A model generated the notes under the pieces. That model had not been told where the DNA came from. It did no database searches and worked only from the letters and a program-made list of their open reading frames with translations. Below are positions 12,606 through 64,000 of a stretch of DNA of 64,000 nt, piece after piece; position 1 is the first letter of the stretch; the number at the start of each line of letters is the position of its first letter. Source of the stretch: Salarias fasciatus (taxonomy: Eukaryota; Chordata; Actinopteri; Blenniiformes; Blenniidae); NCBI RefSeq assembly GCF_902148845.1, contig NC_043763.1, positions 22,823,954-22,887,953 of the forward strand, read 5' to 3'. Made by a program: the position numbers and the translations under genes.

Positions 12606-14006
12606 GTTGCTGCTGTAGAACCTAAAAGATAAGATATGAAATTAAAAAAAAAAAATGAAAAAGGACAAAAACTCTTTTGATAAGGACATTTTAAAGTCAC
12701 AAAACTCAACATTTGGTCAAAAGTAGCCTCTGTGCCTGAGTGAGCCAGAAATTGTACCTAAATCCTAAAACTAAGAACACAAGATGTGTAAATCAGTGTT
12801 CACTGATTGAACAATTTTCAGTAAGTTTTTTTTGTTGCCAAACCGGTGGGAAGATGAACCACTGTAGGAGAACAACACCTGTGCACCAGGCAACTACCCC
12901 ACTCCACTGAGAACCACGCCCTCCTGCAGAGGCCAATACAAGCTCCTCCCACCATGGGACATGTGTGTGAGTATATTTCTAGAAATAGATGGGAGTGTAT
13001 TCAGCTGTGTGTATTCAGCAAGTTGATGTGGAGTTACAGTGACACCAAATAACACGGTCACCAGATAACGTGGAGCACCGGCGATAATGCTGCTGTGTTT
13101 ACATTTCAGAGAAGCTTCACGTGAGACTGGGAACGCAATAAAAACAGTGAAAGAGAAGAAGCTACAGAGCGGAGAGAGGTTCGGATCAGAGTGAATCTGA
13201 CCGCTATGACCGTCCTCTGGTGTTCGGTCACCTGTTCCCTCACCTGGAGACACAGCATCCAGCCTCTCCTCTCACAGCTGTCACACGGGCGGTGACGAGC
13301 CAGTGACACATGTTCACTCAGATTACAGCGATTAAACGTCCGTGCGATGGACCATACACGCGCCGAAAAACACAAAAGAATTCACAGAACACCCACAAAT
13401 GTGTGTTTTCCTTCTGTAGTGAGCGTAAAGTAGCGAAAAGTAAGTCAGGCTTTAAAATATGCATTATTTCTAAGGAGTCCGGCGTGACGCGCACACACGG
13501 ACCTGACCGCCGTGTCAGCCCCGCAGCGCTCTGCACCCTGCCCAGGACCGTGACGCCTCGTGGTAAACACGTCCTCTACAGCATCATGTCAACAGATAAA
13601 CAAATAAACAGGATTGTTTACAGGGATGTCTTCTCGGAGCGAATCCCGGCTAGCTTAGCATGCACTAACGGCGTTAGCAGGACAGCGTTCGCAGCAGCAG
13701 ATCGCGAGGCGCTCACTGAGAGCGAGGAAGAGGAGCAGCTCACACCTTCATCCAGCTGTTCATCCAGCTGTTCGTTCAGAGGCTCATCCAGGTGTTCGTG
13801 CCGCACCAGTGCCGCGGACAGGTGACTTCACCCCGCGAGATTCACCGCTTCTCATCGACAGCGTCTGCAAAGCACGCCCCCTGCCGGTCACGCGCCGCAA
13901 AAGCAGCCGCACGTAAACAAAACACACAAAGACGTAAGCAAATGTAACACGGAGAAAACATCTGCATCTGATGGACATGTGAGGGTAACATCGATCAGCA
14001 CACACA

Positions 14007-14095
<89 letters not shown>

Positions 14096-14770
14096 ACACA
14101 CAAACTCCATACAGACAGGTCCAGTCCAGTGCAGTGAAGTCCAGTCCGGCCCAATAAAATAAAATAAAATAAAATAAAATAAAATAAAATAAAATAAAAT
14201 AAAATAAAATAAAATAAATAAAATATCCTAATTTAAGTGAAAATTATGATCCACTGATCAGTTAATAATTGCATGTGTAACTGGGCACCACATTTCAATG
14301 AGGGGAAAGTGTTTTTTTTTTTTTAGACTTGTATTTTCTATTAAATATAATTTGGATTATTTCACCTTCAAATTTCTGCTTTTAAGGAATATACTGAGCC
14401 CTAGATCCAGCGCATAATCTAATCCGGATATTCAGTGTAGAGCAGGTGTAGAGCCGGTGCAGGATCCAGTCCCAGATCCAGTCCATGATCTAATCCGGGT
14501 ATCCAAGCCTAAGATCCAGTCCGGGAAATCCACGCTCCCGCTCGCGCTCAGGCTAAGCTAGGCTAGTTCAAAACTGCCCCGCTAACCGTTGCGTGTTCCC
14601 GGTGTCGCGGCCGCCGTTAATGCGCTGGTGCGGTTCCAGTGGAGCGTTTCACTCAGCGGCTCACGCACCGTTTGAACGGGCGGTTGGGTGCTTGCACGTC
14701 GGCGGACGCGGCAGTGGGTTTGGTCTCCGCCTGGCTCCGGTCTCGGCTAACGGCTAACCTCGCAGCCAAA
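12606..14770. promoter_or_regulatory. Divergent promoter interval of tecpr2 and znf839
   Basis: The two genes are transcribed head to head from this 2.2-kb interval. A 3' splice site on the minus strand at 12621 shows that the tecpr2 leader continues in an upstream non-coding exon, probably in the GC-richer block at about 13,500-13,900. A second GC-rich block at about 14,520-14,770 leads into znf839. No TATA box was recognised; the exact leader exons cannot be fixed from sequence alone. Confidence 0.5.
13981..14222. repeat. (CA)n and (AAAAT)n microsatellites between tecpr2 and znf839
   Basis: CA runs at about 13997-14101, then a (TAAAA)n pentanucleotide run at about 14154-14222. Confidence 0.95.
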
Positions 14771-19736
<4,966 letters not shown>

Positions 19737-20266
19737 CTGCAGAACTCAATCCAGACTGAACAGAACCAGAAGCAGAACCTGATCTGAGCCGCAGTGTTTG
19801 ACCAGACTGGAACCGTCCGGAGAGCAAAGGTCTTAATTTACTGAATGATTTTGGTTTGTGTTGACTGGTCCGGCGGGGTCAAAGGTTCCTTGTGAGTGAC
19901 TTCAGATTTCGGATCTTCGTGGAGGTGGTGACGGAACGCGTTCGGCCCGGCGGAGGCTCAGTTCAGCTCCCTAATTGGCTGGTTCAGTTCTCATCTGTGA
20001 TGATGTCATCGGGTTTTTAAGGTTTCTGGATGTAAATGTGTAAACTGTTTCTTTTTTTTTTTCAGTGTTCATCTAAAGCTCAAAGTGATTAGTTGAATGT
20101 TTATATGTAGATAAATATGAAGAACAAAGTTTAAAAAAGTTGCACTATTTTATTACTTTTTATAAAGTGGACTTGAGACGTTTCACAGACTGAACGTTTG
20201 GACTGAAAACAGTTTGGAGGAAGCTGAAGACTTGATTCGTGTGTCATGTTGAAAGTTTGAGTGCCG

Positions 20267-20272
20267 ATTAAA
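20267..20272 (+). terminator. ATTAAA polyadenylation signal candidate for znf839
   Basis: Common variant signal about 530 bases after the znf839 stop and about 100 bases before the opposing cinp signal. Confidence 0.4.
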
Positions 20273-20368
20273 CACGTTTCATGTTCCTCTCATGACCAGT
20301 GACACACTGCTGCTCACTCTCTCTCTCACACACACACATGCGCACACGCACACACACACCCCGTCTGC

Positions 20369-20374
20369 TTTATT
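20369..20374 (-). terminator. AATAAA polyadenylation signal for cinp
   Basis: Reads AATAAA on the minus strand only about 40 bases after the cinp stop, so the cinp 3' untranslated region is very short. The two convergent 3' ends nearly touch. Confidence 0.6.
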
Positions 20375-20412
20375 TCAGACGACCTCAGATGGAAACTGAG
20401 TCCGTGTCGAAG

Positions 20413-22208
20413 TCACAGCGGGCGGTGGCCGGTCTCCAGCAGCAGGGCCTCCAGGGTCAGCCGGTTCTGGTCGGGGATGTAGGGCTGGTGCAGCCAGCAG
20501 GACAGGTAGACCATGCAGAGGTCAGGGGTCGCAGTGTGAGCCACTTCCTGCAGGATCGTCTGCTTCAGCTTCAGCTCCTGACGGAAACCGTCCAGCAAGG
20601 TTTCGGCCGCCTCCTCTGGAAACAGATGAACAAGCGGCGGCGTAAACGGGGAGCCACTGCTCGCTGTAACCATGGTTACAGGAGGTAAACAAAACAAATA
20701 CACGCTTATACATTGAATTACTGACTGCTGTTACTACAATTGTAAAGAACTTTTTTAAAGCTAAAAACCAAATCACTTGTGAAATTAGTAAAATATCTCT
20801 ATTGTTTCAAAAGTTGTATTACTCTATAGACAAGTCATTACATTATTTTATCATTTTTTTTAAAGGTAAGAATATCTTGATGAAAAATGTAATCGCTATT
20901 ATGAACATCTTGGTTGCTACACATGTTTACAGGAGCTGAGCAGGTTGTAATGAGTCTCCATGTTTATGGTAGGTGTCAGTAATTCAAGGGAGTCAGGCGT
21001 GCGCTTTCATTTTCAGCAACACCACAAGATCAGTTTGGCCACATGGGTAACGTCCAGACTGTGAGTAACCATGGCAACGCCCCCCAATACGCCTGCTGAA
21101 TGACACAACTGGACGTGCGGCGAGGCCTCGACTTACCGAACTGCCTGGCGGTCCAGCTGTGGAACAGAGGAGACGTCCTTCCTTCAGGACCGAACTGGAA
21201 CTCCTCCAGATCTCGAATGCCTCGCTGGGACGTCATCAGGCGCTCCATCTTCGTCACCACGGCAACCTGACGAGAGGAAGAAGGCGCTTTAAATTTAGCA
21301 AGTGTTTGAGTTTGCCAGAAAGGTCTGCTCTTTTGTCTGATTCATTTTATCATCACAACAATGACAATACGTTATATTGCTGATCAGTTTAGTCCCATTG
21401 ATGAGTCGTCACCATTTTATGGACAACGTCCTCCAGCCTGCGACACTCTTCCTGCAGCGACTCGGTCTGTCCATGTGACGAAGGCGATGAAGCTGATGCC
21501 GACCCGTCCACGAGCAGCTGCTCACTCTGAGAACTGAAGGGGAGAAGCGAATTTTAAAGTCACCGACGGTGAAACTTTCAGGTCAAACGACAGGCCAACT
21601 CACCGCCTCAGGTTGACAATGCTGGTGGCTGCGTTGAATCCTTCCTCGTTCAGTTTGTTCCAGCGAATCATCAGGTTTGAACCAGTCTGGCCGCGTTGTC
21701 TTTGACCTTTCTGCTGGTTCCCGTGACTCCTGAGGACTTCCTGTTTGCTGGGGTCACTGGGATGTTATCCGACTGACCTGAGGACAGACACCGGACCTGA
21801 TCGATCACAGAGGCAATCACGGGCAGTAAGGTCAATGTGCCTCCATTATGTAGGAGACACGCTAGTACCTGGTTGTTATAGAGACAGATGCATCTTGTGC
21901 ATGATGGAAGTCCAGATCTTTAGGTCAGACTGAACAATCACAAATACAGACAAACATGCACTTTTCTGCGGGTTTATTTTGTGTTTTTGCGCTTTAGAGA
22001 GGTCTTAGTCTCAGGAACACGTTTTCACCGTGGCAGCAGCAGCTAACAGCTGGTTAGTCAGCCTGGGTGGGAACATTAATCCGGATCCTGATGGACAGCT
22101 CAGCCAATCAGCGCTCACTTCACCTGATCTGCGCGCACGCACTAGAGTCACGGAGGCGCGTGCTTGTACGTACTCACCGTCCATGGCCAGTCGGCTCGTG
22201 CTGCTCAT
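20413..22208 (-). CDS. cinp: Cyclin-dependent kinase 2-interacting protein
   Basis: Five exons: 22208-22178, 21777-21604, 21533-21413, 21266-21137, 20615-20413, about 218 residues (human 212). Diagnostic stretches are KVKDNAA, NLMIRWNKLNEEGF, QEECRRLEDVVHKM, PLFHSWTARQF and the C-terminal YLSCWLHQPYIPDQNRL with LLETGHRPL. Known role: binds CDK2 and CDC7 at replication origins, works with ATRIP in ATR checkpoint signalling, and has been reported in ribosome-assembly complexes. Exon 2 does not read through as written: two extra bases within about 12 bases shift the frame, although its flanking splice phases require an intact frame (see findings). The gene converges on znf839. Confidence 0.9.
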
Positions 22209-24119
22209 CGACCTCACCTCACACGCGCACGTTTCTCCATCCACTACCGCGTTGTCTTCTTCTGTAGTGGAAAAATCCGCTCGTTGACGCCCCCTGCCGA
22301 CCACCATGACAGTAACACCGGCGGAAGCGCCAGTGGCCCCTGCCAGGCTGGACTCTTTTCACCATCTGTGAAAACCAAACCAAACCAAACCAAACCAACT
22401 GTCTGAAGTCCTCGTGTCGGAGGTTTTGGTTCATGTTTAGTTCTTTACATAGATTTTCACTGAAGATTCATGATGTGAATCTGCTCAATAACTACAGCTC
22501 TGTGTCTGTGTGTGTGTGTGTTGTGCTGTATATATAAACACAATACAAAATGGAACCCTAACCCTTCTGAAGGAATACAGTTTATAATCAGGAACTATAT
22601 CATTCGGTGTTTCCCAAACACTGCACCACACGCATTTATAGACACGCAGCCGCTATTATTTTAGTACTTTGACATACAGAACATACCGATGCAGCACACT
22701 TATCAGAAAAATGAATGTCAAAATAAAAATTCTCATGACTGCCTTTGAATTTTCATTACATTTTTAAATGCACTCTATGTTACTTCAATAAGTGACAGAT
22801 GCAGTACTGCAACTATCTTATTTGGGTATTTTAGTCTGCTTAGTTTTAGTTTCTATTAAAAAAAAATCTTGAATTATATCTTTACATGTCTGCTGTTTGC
22901 AATAAACCAAACTAGGTAAAAATATGTTTTCAGTCAGTGACTTATGGTCATTATAATTGCCTAGAGTTGCTTGAGCGCTGGGAGGATCCTCATCCAAGAT
23001 GGCGACCACAGTAATAATCGTGCGTCAATGAGGACGTCATTGTCTCTGCGCACAAAAGTTGTTCTCCTTCTTTGTGTCTGCTTCATTATGTCCCTGCCTT
23101 TTACTGTTGACATTGTAACAATACTTTTTATTGGTTTCTATATCTTTAAATCCCCGCCCAACCTCCGTAGACACGTCAGCTTCCAGGAATCGTGATCAGC
23201 AGCAGCGTTTCCTCCAGAGGGGTTCTCAAAGTGAGGGACTGAGGACGGAGGGAGACCGAGGAGACACCCCTCCAGCCTGAGAACAGCGGCAGCTCCTCTC
23301 CTTCTCCACCCAGGACGGAGTGAGACCTCGGGACGGATGAAGCTCCAGCTGCACGGACCGACAGGCCAGGCGATCAATCATTAACTTACCGACCACAGCC
23401 AGAGAACTAGTCTAACTGACACACCACAGAGAACTATCCTTCCATTAACCCATTTACCAGTGTACCTGAGACAGATGAATCATGTTTCATAGCTCATCTG
23501 CCAGAGACAGACGAATAACTTATCTAATTTATCAATAACTAACTTGTAGACAGCTACCTAACTTATTATGGACATTTAACTTATAAATCACTGACCGATC
23601 ACGAACTCATCACTGACTGATAAATGATCTGTGACAGACAGACTAAGTTAGCATTAAATAAAGTACTGACAGATAACAAACCTATCTTTGACTTATGTAT
23701 GATAGGTAACCAAGTTAGCTGACAACTAATGCATCATTAACTAACATACCCCTCACAGATAAACAATCTTTAATTAACTAACCTGTCTCTAATAGATAAC
23801 TAACTCATTAACTTAGAAATCACTGACAGATAACTAAAATATCACTAAACTAACCTATCACCAACAGATGAGTTATCCGTCTTTTACTAACTTATCAGTG
23901 ACGGACAACTACCCAGTCATTGATGCCAGGTAGTTGACATGTTTCTGCCAGATAACCACCAGTCGTTGATCCATCACTGACTGCAAGCTAAACTACTGAC
24001 AAAACGGATAAACAACACTTACTGTTAACTAATCCATTACTGACAGACAGCAAACTGATCGCTGACAGCTAACTACCCACTGTCTGGCCTCCATCCATCC
24101 GAAGGACTATCCGGTTGCC
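22209..24119. other. Interval between cinp and the F-box gene
   Basis: Divergent upstream regions. Nothing coding was found. It contains a CCAAA-type short repeat (22375-22397), a YY1-like AAGATGGCG at 22996-23004, a GC-richer patch at 23,150-23,380 that may hold a 5' leader exon of the F-box gene, and a degenerate satellite at 23,400-24,075. Confidence 0.5.
23400..24075. repeat. Degenerate satellite-like tract upstream of the F-box gene
   Basis: Loosely repeated words such as CTGACAGATAACTAAC and CTAACCTATC recur about every 20-40 bases over some 670 bases, with strong decay. No open frame of interest. Confidence 0.6.
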
Positions 24120-25712
24120 ATGACGACTGCGCTGCAGCTTCCCGCGGAGCTGTGGCTGCAGGTCTTCAGCTTCCTGTCGTGGCGGGACAAGCTGAGCGTG
24201 CGCGGCACCTGCTCCCACTTCAGACACCTGATGGATAAGTCCCGCCCCCTCTGGAAGGGCTTCAGCGTGGTGCTCCGCCACCTGTCGCGGTACAACCGCT
24301 TGTTCTGGAGCAGCCTGGCTCAGAGGCACGTGGGCAGCGTGCTGCTGTACTCGGGTTGCCGGAAAGACTTGAAGCAGCTCTCCGCCTGGCTACCTGCCCT
24401 GGACGCGCTGCGATTGGACGACTGGAGAGAAGTGGGCGTGGCTCAGCTCACACCCTTCCACAAGCTGCGGCGTCTGTCCTTGACTTCTTGCTCCGCCCCC
24501 TTGAAGAACCTGGAGTTCTTGGTTCCGCTGAGGGACCGGCTCACTGAGCTCCGCCTCTGTAACGTTGAGCTCACCTGCTCGGCGCCTCACCTGCTGGCCG
24601 CCATCAGCCAGCTGACGCGCCTCACCTGTCTGCAGCTCCATCACGACGGCAGCCTGAGGATTCCCACGCTCAGCGGCGTCCTCACGCACCTGACGGAGCT
24701 GACGCACCTGTCCTGCACCATGATCACATACAAAACGCTGTCACATGACTTCTTCAGCCCCGCCCACCTCACAGGTAAACACACTCAGGTGTGTCCATGT
24801 TAAATTCTCACAGTTCACACAGCAGCATCTTCAATTTCCCTCCAGGAGGTGGCGCTCTGCAGCTCACTGAGCTTCAGCTGCTTAACTATGATGCCATGGT
24901 AACGGAGGAGGTCCTGCAGCCTTTGTCCCGCCTCCGCAGCCTGTCCATCGTCCACCTGTACTCGGTCCCAGGTCCCACCTGTCACCTGCAGACGTGGCTG
25001 ACGTCGCTGCCGCAGCTCTGCAGCCTGAGCGTGCACGGTGGGTCCCCGCCCACACACACTGGTCCAGACTGACCCAGGGGCCTGGCCTGTTCACACCCGG
25101 CGCTAACATGCAGTTCGGATAATCAGATCACAAGTACTGAGCCAGGTGTGAGGCGCTCCAGGGGTTTCTGATGTCAGCTGATCTCACCGTCCAATAGGAG
25201 GCCATCCTTTGTCGGCGTACGCGGACTTCCTGCCTCCGTCCCTCCTCAGCCTGAGTCTGTGTGTCGACCTGGAGCCTGAAGACCTGCATGCGGTCTCGGC
25301 CCGAGCGCCTCACCTGCAGCACCTGCACCTGGAGCCGTGGAGCTCCTCCTCCGCCCTGGTCCGGCTCCTCCCCCGGCTGTTCCCTCACCTGCGGACGCTG
25401 CGGATCAGGTGAGCCGCCCGGCCTCCTCGTGCACGAGAGCTTTCGGAGTTGTGGTCTGAGCAGGCGGTCTGTTCCAGACACCGCCACGTGTCGGACGAGG
25501 ACTTCCTGCGCCTGCAGCAGCTGGAGCGCCTCCACACGCTGGAGATCCTGGACTCGTACTACAAACCCGACCCCAGCGACCCGAGCTGGACCGTATACGA
25601 GCCAAGCCCTCACCTCCTGCGGCTCGTCTCGGACCTGCAGAACCAGACCGGTCACCGCGTCCAAGTGATCACCAGCTCAGTGAGAGACCCCATCTCCTGC
25701 CACTGCATCTGA
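24120..25712 (+). CDS. F-box / leucine-rich repeat protein (unnamed)
   Basis: Four exons, 24120-24774, 24846-25037, 25198-25408 and 25478-25712, join in phase to 430 residues. The N-terminus LPAELWLQVFSFLSWRDKLSVRGTC (residues about 6-30, continuing to about 50) is a clear F-box, which would dock on SKP1 of an SCF ubiquitin ligase. The rest shows leucine-rich repeats, for example LRRLSLTSC, LTELRLCNVEL, LTCLQLHHDGSL and LRSLSIVHLY, as in FBXL-type substrate receptors. The protein ends SVRDPISCHCI. I do not recognise a specific human orthologue; FBXL12 as I remember it does not match. The substrate cannot be inferred. It converges on dkc1, with a polyadenylation signal at 26100. Confidence 0.88.
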
Positions 25713-26099
25713 CCAACCAACAGCGGGGCCCTTCAGAATGAAACACGTTTAAATCTTCACATTTTGTGCCATAAACACCAAACAAACCTTAATCATTTTA
25801 TTCTCTCAGCAGCAGGTTAATTCAGCCACATGGTGGCAGTATGGGGAGTAAATAACTGATTTCAGTCAATTAGACAAAGAGCGAGTTAACCCAGGCGACC
25901 TGGGTCACAGGACCGGAGACCTGACCAGGTATTTAGTCCTGAGGGTTTCAGGTGGAGCGCCTGGAGCAGGCAGGGCAGGAGGAGCTCATGTCAGTGTCAC
26001 TGGAAAACAGCACAACTGCTTTCCTATATCGTATAGTATATATCTTTATATGGTATTTTTTATCTGTATTTACCTTTGGTGCTTTTGCAGTGTGATGTG

Positions 26100-26105
26100 A
26101 ATAAA
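26100..26105 (+). terminator. AATAAA polyadenylation signal of the F-box gene
   Basis: Perfect signal about 390 bases after the stop, followed by a GT-rich stretch. Confidence 0.6.
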
Positions 26106-26481
26106 AACCGCTGTAATAGCTGCATGTTTTGTGTTCCCATCACACCATGCAGATTGTTTTGGTTTGAATGTGAGCGTAGCATCATTGATGTTCTGCAATG
26201 ATGCGGCTCTCACTTGGTGGAAAAGCAGACCGGCTTTCAGGAGGCCCGGGATTTGAACGAAGTTGGCCTTGGCCCCGATTCCACACGGGAGCCAGTTTCA
26301 TGGAACGGGGCAACTGAAGGACTGAGTCAGAAATCTCATGGAAACCACTTCCTGATCCTGGTGCATCATCCCGAGTCCTCAGTGATTCACCTGCACAAGA
26401 AAACCCACCGAGGACAGATTCTGGATTTTCATTTTCAGCAGTAAAAAGAAAAAAAAAAAATTCCAGAAATACAGAAAAAAC

Positions 26482-26487
26482 TTTATT
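26482..26487 (-). terminator. AATAAA polyadenylation signal of dkc1
   Basis: Reads AATAAA on the minus strand about 150 bases after the dkc1 stop. The stretch between this and the F-box gene signal (about 26,110-26,480) holds no gene. Confidence 0.6.
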
Positions 26488-26636
26488 TTGAAATTAAAAC
26501 AGGTTTCCTGTTTACATATTTACAAAAAAACAAGCTATAAAAAAAACATTCCTTCTGCTGAGGCAGTCCATTATTTCAGTCCCAGAATGCATTGTTTTTC
26601 AACAGGTGTGATGTGGGCGGAGTCCAGCGTAATCCA

Positions 26637-64000
<37,364 letters not shown>

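Noticed and set aside
14639-14770. Possible upstream start of ZNF839 at a GTG
   Set aside because: Not an ATG; the ATG at 14771 has a better context and yields the MAD.. start.

Overview
The window is nuclear DNA of a ray-finned (teleost) fish. The genes are intron-rich vertebrate orthologues with compact introns, GT-AG (once GC-AG) splice sites, many (CA)n/(TG)n microsatellites, and fish-type mobile debris: 5'-truncated LINEs, one with a GATG tail, and hAT-type MITE fragments. I found no bacterial, organellar, CRISPR or retrovirus/LTR-type content. Exon models were built by hand by joining splice sites so that reading phase is kept and the protein follows the vertebrate family as I remember it; no alignment was run.

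Layout. (1) 0.3-22.3 kb: ankrd9 (+, one coding exon), tecpr2 (-, 26 coding exons), znf839 (+, 10 exons) and cinp (-, 5 exons). These are the same four genes that sit together on human 14q32, but the znf839-cinp pair is flipped relative to tecpr2-ankrd9. (2) 24.1-25.7 kb: an F-box/leucine-rich-repeat gene (+, 4 exons) that I cannot name. (3) 26.6-32.3 kb: dkc1 (-, 15 exons), encoding dyskerin, the H/ACA pseudouridine synthase. (4) 34.4 kb to the right edge: sptbn5, beta-V (beta-heavy) spectrin (+, 73 coding exons seen, 3' end outside the window).

How they work together. tecpr2 acts in autophagy and ER export and keeps its C-terminal LC3-interacting motif. znf839 and cinp are nuclear (zinc-finger factor; CDK2/replication-checkpoint partner). 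dkc1 carries in its introns two well-formed H/ACA snoRNAs, the class its own protein binds, plus a C/D-box snoRNA candidate. sptbn5 is an actin cross-linking membrane-skeleton giant with an N-terminal actin-binding domain, a degenerate SH3 module, a long spectrin-repeat rod, a tetramerisation half-repeat, and then an unexpected Ser/Pro/Arg tail of about 56-residue tandem units.

Main points of interest: the dkc1 intronic snoRNAs; an sptbn5 minisatellite that repeats a 5' splice site in frame; the tandem-repeat sptbn5 tail; the UG-repeat 3' splice sites; a LINE nested in another LINE with a clear target-site duplication; and single-base insertions that break the frame of znf839 and cinp and are probably sequence errors.
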